Source: Xiphydria camelus
Lineage: Eukaryota > Arthropoda > Insecta > Hymenoptera > Xiphydriidae
NCBI GenBank assembly: GCA_963678675.1
Contig: OY783195.1
Location: forward strand, 6,148,001 to 6,212,000
Length of the DNA: 64,000 nt
Reading direction: 5' to 3'
Position numbers and translations under genes: made by a program
Part shown: in pieces, positions 37,701-47,000 of the stretch
Numbering within the stretch: position 1 is the stretch's first letter
Layout: every line of letters begins with the position of its first letter
The notes under the pieces: generated by a model
The model's database searches: none
What the model saw: only the letters and a program-made list of their open reading frames with translations
What the model was told of the DNA's origin: nothing

Positions 37701-38485
37701 TTCGGATTGAGCGAGCGTCTCGTTAATATTCATAACGATCGTTCGCTAATTGTATATCGTTTTTTAATGCTAATCGGGCGCGTCGTCTCGTAAGCGGTAA
37801 AACGCGAGACTTTAAATTCGGTCTAAAAATATTCATATTTTTAAATTCAATTTGTAATGCATACATATTCAATATTTTACGCGAAAAAGAAAATACCAGA
37901 AAAAACAGTTATACGCTGAGTTATAAATGCGTTCTTCTCTACATCGTAACGTCATCGAAACGCCAGAGAGACGCACTTATGCTAAGTAACGAGTGCGAGA
38001 GAGATAGACTCATAGCACGATGACGTAACTGTATTTAAAAATGTTGTTTTCCAGCGTTGATAAGGCCGAAAATGAAAAATGGAGAAATGTGAGGTATTTA
38101 AATAATTTTGCCCACATTTTTCGAAAAAAATTGCTTAAAAACCAAATTCGTTTACTGAGTATACCTATACGACGCGTCCTTGCAGTCGCGAGTCGTCGTT
38201 CGTTGACTTTGATCGAGATGCGGTATGACGTTAATTGATTTAATTACTTACGTCAGAAGAAACAGCGCTCTTTCCGCGGGTTTTTGTTCCAAACTGTAAT
38301 CTAATGTGTGCTTTTTCAACTGCTCATCGGTCTAAAACGATCGAATTTCAAGGTTAACGAGAGAGACGTGTCGTTGAACTTTTTTTTAAAGAGTGGAAAA
38401 GAAATGTACGTCGCAAAAAACGTACCCGCAGGTCCTTCAGTACGGGTTTGTCTAACTGGAGATTGGCGAATTCCTGAAATTGCAT
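24277..38485 (-). CDS. PPP4R4: PPP4R4-type regulatory subunit of protein phosphatase 4, 17 exons
   Basis: Seventeen minus-strand exons join in frame to 1301 codons plus stop. Residues about 1-672 align by eye throughout with the HEAT-repeat body of PPP4R4: the N-terminal acidic helix (EQKPAERALFLL), SLCQDVNSEVRACICLQLRY, CAFNIPAMFLFV, DPIANVRLKVVTILPVMKS and the LLNKEKDRDV helix. Known PPP4R4 proteins bind the PP4 catalytic subunit and are cytoplasmic. Residues about 673-800 form a charged linker. The 502-residue last exon is serine/arginine-rich, predicted disordered, with seven basic [KR]-R-x-S motifs. The human protein is about 870 residues, so the tail is a long insect extension. The start is the ATG at 38483-38485, in frame with the first conserved block. 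A splice acceptor just inside it (ending TTTCAG) could instead join an unseen upstream exon. Confidence 0.93.
26190..26238 (-). CDS. PPP4R4: PPP4R4 exon 16
   Basis: Acceptor TTTCTCCGCAG, donor GCAAG|GTAAGG. A small exon encoding QSSSTPLRPMSDVLKA. Phases fit both neighbours. Confidence 0.8.
26416..27225. mobile_element. TIR element, about 810 bp, in PPP4R4 intron 15
   Basis: TAATTACAGGCTTCACA at the left is repeated perfectly inverted at the right (17 bp). Inner arms are also inverted: a GGAATTxxATGTxCTTTTGACACA block and a TATCTGGAATTG block occur on both sides. The element ends 15 bp before the splice donor of exon 15 (27241-27242). No coding capacity. Confidence 0.8.
27243..27328 (-). CDS. 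PPP4R4: PPP4R4 exon 15
   Basis: Acceptor GTTTTAG, donor AGGC|GTAAGA. Linker SVQQSTTKSRQAGAMGLGMS. A transposon end lies about 16 bp beyond its donor. Confidence 0.8.
27431..27515 (-). CDS. PPP4R4: PPP4R4 exon 14
   Basis: Acceptor GATTTCTTCAG, donor ACATC|GTAAGT. Linker peptide GQGSRVNIAGEVLGSKGVRT. Placement rests on splice sites and phase rather than similarity. Confidence 0.82.
27593..27755 (-). CDS. PPP4R4: PPP4R4 exon 13
   Basis: Acceptor GCGCTTTCAG, donor AAATTG|GTAGGT. A charged helix LTKQENEDLKKYEEERRLAG follows the HEAT body, as in the vertebrate protein, then a Q/N-rich linker. Confidence 0.88.
27930..28376 (-). CDS. PPP4R4: PPP4R4 exon 12
   Basis: Acceptor AATGTATTCGCAG, donor CAGACT|GTGAGT, 149 codons. 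Covers the last HEAT repeats: GRCLLVFLRHN, SYVRLLFLRIMIEAMAIFSS, DPIANVRLKVVTILPVMKSM, LLNKEKDRDVIFLL. Confidence 0.94.
28455..28637 (-). CDS. PPP4R4: PPP4R4 exon 11
   Basis: Acceptor TTTTTCACGCAG, donor AACGCA|GTAAGT, 61 codons. Contains NNWRLSVQMFQQLETLPTCF and SDFIYTYFVPVALNRALNA. Confidence 0.92.
29602..29760 (-). CDS. PPP4R4: PPP4R4 exon 10
   Basis: Acceptor CTTCTCGCAG, donor AATTTG|GTAAGT, 53 whole codons. HEAT helices LLQAELVKLLIDNSEEVLQG and LVPYLSRTLELLAQ. Confidence 0.92.
29845..30036 (-). CDS. PPP4R4: PPP4R4 exon 9
   Basis: Acceptor CTCCTTTCAG, donor GAA|GTAAAT, 64 whole codons. Contains YVECRRQCAFNIPAMFLFV and DPYYMVRRTIACGIHE, both strong family signatures. The ATG at its start is internal, not the gene start. 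Confidence 0.94.
30346..30950 (-). mobile_element. hAT-like non-autonomous element, copy B (about 605 bp)
   Basis: Reverse-orientation copy of the family at 4177-4792. It ends CAGGGTGTCACTCAATTCC (left) and a GTTGAGTGGCCCCATTATG block (right), with AATTCCCTGACT modules at both ends and the same interior landmarks. It sits in the PPP4R4 intron between exons 8 and 9. Confidence 0.75.
31423..31532 (-). CDS. PPP4R4: PPP4R4 exon 8
   Basis: Acceptor GTTTCAG, donor CCCTAC|GTAAGT, phase 0. Encodes SSLTASEETWLLKYYQQLAQ and a K/D/Q-rich loop ending QDYPY. Confidence 0.87.
31692..31814 (-). CDS. PPP4R4: PPP4R4 exon 7
   Basis: Acceptor CCAATTACAG, donor CAAA|GTAAAT. Encodes APLVKKLCEGALKSDDDVVC and a following EFGKLALGL helix. 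Confidence 0.88.
32636..32865 (-). CDS. PPP4R4: PPP4R4 exon 6
   Basis: Acceptor CTTCTTGTCAG, donor CAAG|GTATCT. Encodes IKNEVLPTVHSLCQDVNSEV and EGIGAESVKPALLPSLVEL, a highly conserved HEAT stretch. Confidence 0.95.
33510..33891. mobile_element. pogo/Tigger-like MITE, 382 bp
   Basis: CAGTAGGACCTCGATTATCC at the left pairs with the complement of the right end, CAGTAGAACCTCGATTATTC. These are characteristic pogo/Tigger-type termini. Internal GTTCGGAT-type motifs repeat near both ends. Left flank is TA; the right TA has decayed. It lies in the intron between PPP4R4 exons 5 and 6. Confidence 0.82.
33946..34052 (-). CDS. PPP4R4: PPP4R4 exon 5
   Basis: Acceptor CCACAG, donor GTT|GTAAGT. Encodes ILPLAVSRGQLSQPVNSRIS and CCKLMGKICTRFDAL, matching the LSQxVxSRxxxCKxxGK block. 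Confidence 0.92.
34232..34305 (-). CDS. PPP4R4: PPP4R4 exon 4
   Basis: Encodes VVAHAWLETLLDVIELLPID, nearly identical in pattern to the AWLETLLSVIE-type helix of the family. Donor GAG|GTACGT, phase 0. Confidence 0.92.
34398..34648 (-). CDS. PPP4R4: PPP4R4 exon 3
   Basis: Acceptor AACTTTTACAG, donor GATCCAG|GTGAGA. Begins KGDEIQKLSAIQTLPSLLAG and continues through the first HEAT helices (TFLQSILHSLDSRDP). Confidence 0.92.
34670..35466. repeat. Intronic tandem duplication, about 401-bp unit
   Basis: GATCGTGCTAGAGAATTTC and about 390 following bases recur once, starting at 34670 and 35071, with roughly 80 percent agreement by eye. The unit starts about 20 bp upstream of the PPP4R4 exon 3 acceptor (minus-strand sense) but does not include the exon. 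Confidence 0.8.
35988..36720. mobile_element. CCCA-family MITE with AATATT-rich interior
   Basis: Ends CCCAGACAGTAGGGAATAT (left) and, complemented, CCCAGGCAGCAGAAATAT (right). AATATT or GATATT words recur through both flanks of the interior. It is related by its ends to elements at 42497, 48976-49475 and 57293-58749. It lies in PPP4R4 intron 2. Confidence 0.7.
37211..37520 (-). promoter_or_regulatory. Candidate alternative promoter and first exon of PPP4R4
   Basis: Inside PPP4R4 intron 2, DNA from about 36720 to 37800 turns CpG-rich. On the minus strand an AATATAG box (about 37390) is followed by initiator-like pyrimidine sequence. A 38-nt stretch, ATG at 37248 to GGGAG|GTGAAG at 37211, then encodes MSKMSGENVARG and ends in phase 2. 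That phase would join exon 3 in frame, replacing exons 1-2. Function is inference; the phase match alone has a one-in-three chance. Confidence 0.4.
37838..38140 (+). repeat. Dispersed repeat with CRE-like palindrome, copy 1
   Basis: Shares TTTAAATTCAATTTGTAAT, GAGTTATAAATGCG, AACGTCATCGAAA, AGAGACGCACTTATG and GAGTGCGAGAGAGAT with copies at 43005, 43640 and 62115. It lies in PPP4R4 intron 2. Confidence 0.75.
38252..38331 (-). CDS. PPP4R4: PPP4R4 exon 2
   Basis: Acceptor TTTTAG, donor CTGAC|GTAAGT, phase 2. Encodes TDEQLKKHTLDYSLEQKPAE then RALFLLT, matching the T-x-E-x-(I/L)-x-x-x-T-x-(D/E) and ERAxxLL segment of the family. Confidence 0.88.
38426..38485 (-). CDS. PPP4R4: PPP4R4 exon 1 (start codon)
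   Basis: ATG at 38485 then QFQEFANLQLDKPVLKDLR, ending in phase 0 at CGG|GTACGT. The L-x-L-D-K-P-V-L-K-D-L pattern matches the first conserved block of PPP4R4. If the internal TTTCAG is an acceptor, the coding part would begin at 38473. Confidence 0.78.
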
Positions 38486-38639
38486 GATGTTTCAATCTTC
38501 ATCGTAAGAATTGGTCGTATAACCCCTAATATTTTGCAACCAACAGAACTAGTGACCCGTCAAAATAGGTCGAACGCGAGAAACAAAAATTTCATCTATT
38601 TTTTTTAGCGCATGTCACGTTAGTCATTCATACAGTAGA

Positions 38640-40130
38640 GCGAATCAACTTGATTCCAATTTTCCCCCTGCTTTCTTGGGAAGAAAGTATCGTAAATTCG
38701 TTTTTATCGATTTCGAATCAAGCTGCTATTGCGAACGCTACTAATTTTGCTTTAATTAGTAATTGGAATATTTATAATCATTGAATCAAAGGTTCTGTGG
38801 AGCGATTTTCTTTAATAAATATTATCGCATTGGCCTGACTGATTCGTCAGTTTAAAATTTATTTGAATCGACCGCGGAGAGAGCGCCATCTAGTAAAATT
38901 TACTCGAACCTCGAAGCGCATCCAACCTAACCTTACCTTTAAGAGTACGCAGTCGATAAAAATGCCGTGCAAGAACGAATCGATCAGTTTTGAATTAGTT
39001 TATTAGCTCTAAATTTACGAAGAACGGTCATCGACGGTGTAAGAAAGCCTTGTGGGATACATCAGAATGTAAGTTAAAATCATTTCAGCCTCTGAAAACG
39101 TATATTTCTGTGTGAACTTTTAATATGCCGTTTGGTTTTTCGAACCGCATGCTCTTGAAGCTCGCGCTTGCTATTCTTCAACGTTACTTTGTTGGTTACG
39201 GTCGCACGCAAATAAATACTCACAGGAATTAAGTTTCAATCAATTTAAGGGAGTAGGACGGTATGTCCCTGTTTGTTGGCGAGGTTTATGTCTCTTTGAA
39301 TTCAATATTTTGCATCACCAATATAATTAATGGTTCACCGAAGTCAATTGAATGCGAAAAACCAAAATTTTACTTATTTTCCTTACCGCAGAACACTATT
39401 AGCTTATTATACAATAGATACATTCGATATATTCAACGGATTACATTTGTATGGATTTATTCAAATCGTTTTTTTTAAAGTTTCTATACAAATTTATAAC
39501 TGTAAAAGTGAGAAGATTCTTTCGTTCTGAAATTCTGCTTTGTTCGAGAAGAAAATATATCATAAATTTTTTCGTTTTTGTCAATCTTGAATCACGCTGG
39601 TACTGCGAACATTCTCAATTTTACATGAAATTGGAATTAAAATACATAAATTTATTAAATCAGGGTTCTGAAGAATAACTATATATAATAAATAGCATCG
39701 CATTTGGCAGATGTGCATTACTCTGTTTGAGTTGATCGCAGCAAAAGACGCCATCTTGTCTCTTCCCGCGCTTCTGCAGACGCGCGGATCCTTTGGCCAA
39801 CCTAGCCTCACCTTGCAAACTTGTGCGTGCTGTGCGCGGTTGAAAATTACATCGTGATAATGCGTGAATTGATTTATCCATGGCGAATTGCCGAAGAATG
39901 GGCACTGATAGCGCGAGAATCCCTTTCAGGATACATCGAAATGTAAGTCGAGTTATTTCGACCTTTCAAATCGCAGATTTCTGCATGAATTTAACGTGTG
40001 TCGTTCGGCGTGCGGAATCCGGCTCTTCAAGCTCGCGCGCTATTTTTCGAAGTCACTTTACTCGGTCACACTTGAAGAAATACCCATAGAAATTTAGGTA
40101 GTAGGGTATTTATATTAATTTAAGGGCGCT
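38640..40130. repeat. Diverged tandem duplication (about 860-890 bp units) with promoter-like content
   Basis: Unit A (about 38640-39260) and unit B (about 39500-40130) share, in order: a TGCGAACnnTCT block, AAATAnnATCGCATT, GCCATCT, CCAACCTA, GGATACATC-AATGTAAGT and GAACCGCATGCTCTTGAAGC / GGAATCCGGCTCTTCAAGC-type sequence, then AATTTAAGG. GCCATCT reads AGATGGC on the minus strand, resembling the YY1-like box near many start sites, and lies upstream of PPP4R4. The conserved AATGTAAGT looks like a plus-strand splice donor. No protein-coding exon is recognised. Confidence 0.65.
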
Positions 40131-40431
40131 GGGAGGGAGGATAATTTTTTTAGCGTACGCAGACCATTTCATATGCATTATTGCTTCCGCTGTACAAGCA
40201 GAGTCCATTGCATCTTCAATACCATAATGTATTAACATTAACAATCATTGGTAAAGAGAAACGTTACTGTGACTGCGGTAGATTATATCTACCGCCGATA
40301 ACGCCAACGTTCCCTTCGCGAATTCGATCCATTCAAATAACTTTCATTAGATATGTTATTCCTCACGATTTCCTGATAAATGCATCGTATGTCCCATAAG
40401 AAATGTGTCCCATAAGGAACGGGCCAAACGG

Positions 40432-40485
40432 TTTGGTCATCGTCTTTAGGATTTTGGTTAAATGGACCAAGTCATTTTTCTTGGT
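40432..40485. mobile_element. Fragment of the CACTGAGAAAAAT-type TIR
   Basis: GGTTTGGTCATCGTCTTTAG and a following ATTTTGGTTAAATGGACCAAGT block match the right terminal repeat of the element at 48895-49748. Only this end is present, just 3' of the UGT gene. Confidence 0.65.
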
Positions 40486-40645
40486 GTAGCAATTGATGGA
40501 GCTTCCTTGTATGCCACTGTAGAAACGATATTGACATTTATGAAACTGGCACTCGAAATTTAGACTTTTTTCTATCTTCAATATTTTTTCACTACGACTT
40601 ATTGTTAGTGAAATTTCACTCGACGAATTTATATAATGAGTCGAA

Positions 40646-41024
40646 TTAATCATATTTTGGCTTCATGTCGGCATTTTCCACGTGAACTGGAGCAGAATAG
40701 CTTCGAATGTAATTAACTACAAATGCTCTTACAGTGGCACACGCGTTTACGACTTTTCTCAAGAGGTGATACTGCCGAGCCCAATGATTTATCTTGTTGA
40801 TCACTTTTGTGAAAATTACATAAAGCACCCATATAAAAATTAGAGCACACGCGTATAGATCTATCATGTAATACGCGATCCACGATATATCTCTTCCGTG
40901 ATACTTCAGGTGTTTAGCGTTGGGAAATTTCAGGGTGTGTTCCACGTGCCAGACTGCTCTTTCCATCGGTTTCACTTGCTCATCTCGTAACATTTCCGAC
41001 ATTCTATTAATATTACGAGAATAC
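40646..41024 (-). CDS. UGT: UGT exon 8: membrane anchor and tail
   Basis: Acceptor ATATTTCCAG; split Met codon then YSRNINRMSEMLRDEQVKPM. Ends with one transmembrane helix, a roughly 60-residue cytosolic tail (longer than in many UGTs) and a KxKxx terminus. Confidence 0.94.
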
Positions 41025-44000
41025 CTGGAAATATTTGAAGTTATACTTTTATTGGAGTTGCTTGTACAAGACTCTTTGAAAACTTAATCAGATGTAGTCT
41101 GGATCGTGTGAAATTAAAAATTCTTGAGAGAAGGTATTTTTCTCTTTCAAGGAACTCGTAGAAATTGCACTATATTTTTAAACCTTATGATATTACGCTA
41201 ATTTATTTTATTTATGAATCGATAGGTACTGTATTTTTTTTCAATTTATTTATTGTAATATTATATAAGATCTATTTTTTATTGACAACTATCTCTATCA
41301 GGATTTATATAAACTTTTATTTTTGATCAGTCTTGTTAAAATATTGCACTCGAAACATTTTTTTTCGATATTATCAATACATACATACATCAATATATAC
41401 ATTTAAAAAATGATTACTTACATTGGATTTCCCACGATTTCTTTCAAAACTTGGACGATAGTGTCGTTCGTCAAGGTGTCCACGTTTAGATTCAGTCCGA
41501 TTTGGGCGTCTAGAATTTTCCTAGCATTAAAATGCTGATCTCCGAAGAAAGGCATGGCTATGACGGGAACGCGGTAATGCACCGCCTCTTGCAACGATTG
41601 CAATCCACCCTGCATTATGTAGGCTATGACTTTGTCGTGAGCTAGAACAATAGATATCGTTTCGAAGAGCATTTGAATACTCGAGAAGCTGTTGAGAACT
41701 GAGAAATCGGTTTATATATTAAGATATATGTACATATAAATCTGACTTGATACCGAGTTTGAGATTATATGTTCCTTTTAGGTCGTTTCATTTAATTTAT
41801 CGTTAGGACGCGATGAATTCGTAATCCGTGCTCATTCGGTGCGATTATATACCTTTTGATACGCGGCGAGACTTTCGGCGCAAAACCCCGTGTACTTCGA
41901 ACTTTGAACTTAAAAACACAAAGTCCGTCCTTTGTGAGGAGCAGTTTGAATGGATACCATAAACTGAGATTACGCTTTCATATTCGGGGCAATTTCGACA
42001 ACTACCTAACAGCCACATTGGGGAGCATTTAAAAGTAACAATAAGCTGGGATTGATAATTTCGAGTGTTATTTTCATTGAATTGTTTTACGGGCAGTAAA
42101 CAGTTATTCTGCTGGCGTAAATAGTCTGAATACATTGCCAATTAGCGCTTTTAATAAGTCATCGATGAAATTAACTTTCGAAGTAATTTGGATAATACCT
42201 ACGCGATATTGAAGGGGGTGCCTTTTCAAAGGATGTTTTCCATCTGTTAATATCAAAATACGCGCATAGCCTCAAGAGATTCCGGCATCAGAGAAATTAA
42301 TCGAAAAGAGAAATAGAATATCAATAATTCGGTTTGTAAGCAATTTTTTATCGTAGATTCGAAAAATGCGGGCAATATTATTTACCCCGTGTTTTTTCAT
42401 TTTTCATTTTCGGCTTTATCAAAGTTATTATAAAAAACATTTAAAAATGCAGCTACGTCATCGTGTTGTGAGTCTATCTCTCTGCACTAATTGCTTCCCA
42501 AGTAGCAGAAGATATCTCTCAGACATCTACAAAATGTCTATACGTCTAGAAAAAACTACATCTACATTTGGTATAAATGTGGTTGAAATGTAGATATAGA
42601 CAGCGCGTAGATGTCTGACAGATATCATAAGTTGACAGGAATCGATATTCTGTAGTAAATATAATAATTGTTTAAAATTAAAAGTTAATACTATTAAATA
42701 AACTTAATTATAAAGCTCTATATTAGTCTTCTCGTCCTTTAATAAAAAGCTTTAAAACGAATTAGAACCTAGCATTTTATCAGAGGACGAGAAGACCCTC
42801 TAGAGCCCTGTAACTCCTTTTTCTAATATTATTAATTTTATATTTTATGAAATTATTATATTTACCATGGAATATCGATTCTTGTCAACTTAGGATGCCT
42901 GTCAGACACCTACGCGTTATCTATATCTAGATTTCAACCACGTTTAAATACCATTGTAGATGTCATTTTCTAGACATATAGAAATCTTGTAGATGTCTGA
43001 CGTTTCGATGATGTCACCATGGTGTAGAGAGAAACGCATTTATAACTCAGCGAATAATTATATTTTCGAATATTTGTTTTTCATTTGATATTGAATATGT
43101 ATGCAGATTGTAAGTTGAATTTATAAATATGAATATTTTTTTTATATTGAAAGATCGAATTATTTAAAACGATCAGGTTCAATGAGACTTGTTCAAAAAT
43201 ATTCCCATGGGAGAGGAAATAATGCGGTTGCAGTTCCAGGAGACTATTTATTTCTTCCTTGCCAACTTACTAAACGACCGTAACATTCAACAGAAGCAGA
43301 GCATAAAGCGCTGTCATATAGGATGAATGATCGTAATGGTATCCGCGACTAGTGAGTTTTCCGGATCCACAACGTACACAGTATACCTATCCATCATGTC
43401 GTTGAATGATCGGATGTTCGACTTAAAAACGCATTTTTAGATACAAATTCAGCCCCTCGCTCTATACACACAGCCGTGCCTCGAGAATTGCCGACACTTC
43501 TGGCTGCAATAATATCTTTTTAGTGTACACTAAGAGATGAGGTCCAAATTCTAATGTACAATATCCGAACTTGTTCTTTAAATCAATTCGCTCAATTCGG
43601 TTCTCTGATAATTTTTAATCGCATAAGTATTCAAAAAATTTGGGAAAAATTATGTATCGCTTACTTTTTAATTTTTTAATTTCAGTCTTCTTTAAGCTGG
43701 AAAAAACGATACTTTAAAACGCAATTATGTTATCGTCTTGTAAAAGATTATCCCTCTTGTGTGCACTCGTTACTCAGCATAAATGCGTCTCTCTAAATTT
43801 TCGATGACGTCGCATCTTGTAAAGAGAAACGCACTTATAACTATGCGAATATTTCTTTTTTGGACATTTTCTTTTTCACTCGATATCGAATATGTATACA
43901 GATTACAAATTGAATTTAACCCTCCGTCGGTCGCAACGTTCAAATCGCGTTAAAATTATACGCGTTTGTATCATTTTGATACAAGCGCGACCGACGGAGG

Positions 44001-47000
44001 GTTAAAAATATGAACGTTTTTGCTATGCAAAGACCGAATTACCCAAGATAGCTTGCTGTGGTGCCCATTTCACAAATTTCACGTTCGCCGAACGAAAAGG
44101 CACGCCTCCGTCATGTTTCCACAGAATCCTTTGCTCCACAGCGGCAAACGCATTGCACAGCGCCGCCAGTGATTTTTCCGGTAGCTGATGAGTTTGCAAG
44201 TTCGATCCCAGCGAGAAGTAAACGGCGCCCTTTTCCGCGTTGTCGAGAAAATCTTTGATCTCCTGCAACGAATTCTTTCCTTACGATATATTCCGCGGCA
44301 ATTTTATTTTCTCCTGTTTGCAAACGCTCGATAGAGTGCTGCGCCTATATATATATATATATGTATTTTCGTCGGATGAAAAGCTTCCGATAAAAAAAGA
44401 ATCGAACTAAAAGTAGCAGTCAAAGCCGAGGAGCAGACTTTTCACCGGAAATCACTCTCCTCCCGCTTCGGATATATTGGAAACTTATCAAGCTCCGTCG
44501 CTCTTAAAAATCAATTCATCTTCAAAATTCGATAAAAAGAGAACAAGCATTCCGAAACAGTATACAATTCAATTTGAACGTGAAAAGGGGTTCATTTCAC
44601 TAGCTTCTTCAGTAAATATCGTCATACAGTCACTCGAAATAATGCGAGATGCAATCAAAAGAATATGAAATAAACAGAAAAATTTAAACCTGATATGGAT
44701 GCTTTATACTAATTGTAAAATTTAATATATTGCATCTATATTTAATAGGAATGCTGATCCTTGTTTTTAATTGCTATTATTATACAAAAAAACTGAATGG
44801 ACGGAAATAAATGGATCTGTAGCCCTTGGTAAATTTACACCCTGTATGTGTTCGAATGAAACCGTCGCCTTGCTATCGTTATCGTCAACGGGATTCCGTG
44901 AATGGAATCGTTCTGTTCTTCGGGAGTAAATGAAAGCGGTACGTCGGTAAATGACGTAAGAGCGGTTGTTAAGGGATATCAGGACGAGCGGGTAGCGCGA
45001 GAGGGAAGGCTCACGGTTTGCCGCATAGCGTATTTCCAACACTATCACGCGACGGTTCATTGTGGCGCTTCTATAGCAAGATTAAAGACATTTATTCCGA
45101 ATCAATAGTACGTGACGTGAGTTTTCACGCTGGCGGGGAAACGTTCGTCCGAAGGGGGGTTGGAATCCGATTTGCTCGCCCGGGTACTATACGGGGATAC
45201 TTTTGTGAGAAGCGGGAATTATTATGGCAATCCTTTGACGGTTCAATTGTTGCATCACGAAATTTTGCCCAAAAGAAATTAAGAATTTCGTGCGATCGTA
45301 GTTTTTTAACGCTGCAGCATCGAGATATTTAAAAGAATTAGAGAAGAAAGGGGTATCTATATTTCATTTAGAAGTAACAACAGCTATGGGTTCATGTTGA
45401 CTGAAAAAATAATTGAAATTTACAGTTTTCTTTGTACGGTTTCGGTGCACTTTTCGTTAATTATTTTTAATATTACTAACCTTTTACGAAATATATATTG
45501 AAAGCACTCATCAATGGTTTACCAAAATTTAGCTTTAATGAGATAATATAAGGTTTTGGGAAAAATCTGGTTTACTTTTCAGTGACTGACGCTCAAGTGC
45601 TACGAAAACATTACTGAAATTTTATCGAAATTCGTTACCCAATATTCACTGAAAATGTTCATAAAATAATCGTAAGTTGCAATGAATTTTCGGTGAAAAA
45701 CTTGTAATTTTACTGTAAATAATTATGTTGTTTCCACGTAAAAAAAGAGTATGGCTACGGATCGCGCGTATTCCGGATTTTCAGCCAGACCATTTTTTCA
45801 TACCAGCCGAAAAGTAAAATTTATACGATTTACCTGTACCTTTTTGATTCAATTCTGTGTGTTCTATGGGTTTTTCATTATAAAACTATAATGACTTATT
45901 CGCTTCTAGAATACAGTAATAATTTGAGAGTTTCATAAAATAATAGGCAAGAACAGACATCGGTTACAGCATAACCTCGTACAAACAACTTAACTATAAT
46001 TGAAGAGTGTATCGTTTACCGGCTTAAAGTCTGGGATACGATCCGTAGCCATATTTTTTTGATTCAACTTTTCCCAGACATTCACCATACTTTAGCCATA
46101 CTTTTTTTTACGCGGGTAATTTCACCAATATGTCAGTTTCACCGAGAAGTCACTCAAAGTTTCGGTGAACGTGAACCCGCCAGTGAATGAGAAATATTCA
46201 TAGTTAACGTTCCCTTCGCTTTCTTTCTGCTATACAATTTACGTTTAAAAAATGTCACATAGACAGCCAATTCCGTGGAAATCGATCTTTCACCTTCGGC
46301 AAGGCCCCGGGGTCGCCCCCGATTTGCAGACTGTGCACTTCCACGATGTTCGGTAGCAGCGGCTTCGGGTACCCCAAGATGTGATTGTTCCCAAGGATCA
46401 GCAGACTGAAGTTCCTGTCGATTTCTCGAACAGGTGTCCCGGGTATCCATTTGTCAGCAATCTGTTGCGCCCTCGGTAGGTGCCAGTATCCGTGGTACAA
46501 TCGTGTCCAGCTCGTGTACAGTACGTTCAAGAGGCGCTCGCGTATCGTCATTCTGTCCGTGAAAGGGTACCCCATGTCCGGATTCAGCACGGCGTCGTCC
46601 GGGTTCCCTGGGAGTTGTAAACTAGATCAGCCCTCGCGCGCAGTAGGGAACATGTTACGGTGGCCCCGAAGTAGACTTTGTTACGCCGATTCTAATGCGC
46701 CCGGCGGAGGAGACAAAGTTTTCTCGATTTCCTGGCGGAAGGCCTCGTCTCGACGCCGATTCGATTACCAAGTTCAAGTATCGCGCGTTAGGGGTTTAGT
46801 CCATTTCGCGTAGTTGCGTGTATGCTACGCTGGCGATCGATGGCGCGACTGTTTCGATCATATAATGGGGGGAAATATCGGATCCGAAGAAAATTGTGAG
46901 TATAATAATTAATAATACGTGCTTGTGTGTATGGATAGGTTGGCTTAATTATTGCATTTTTTAACGTTACGTCGCGTACTATATGCTCCATTTTAATTGA

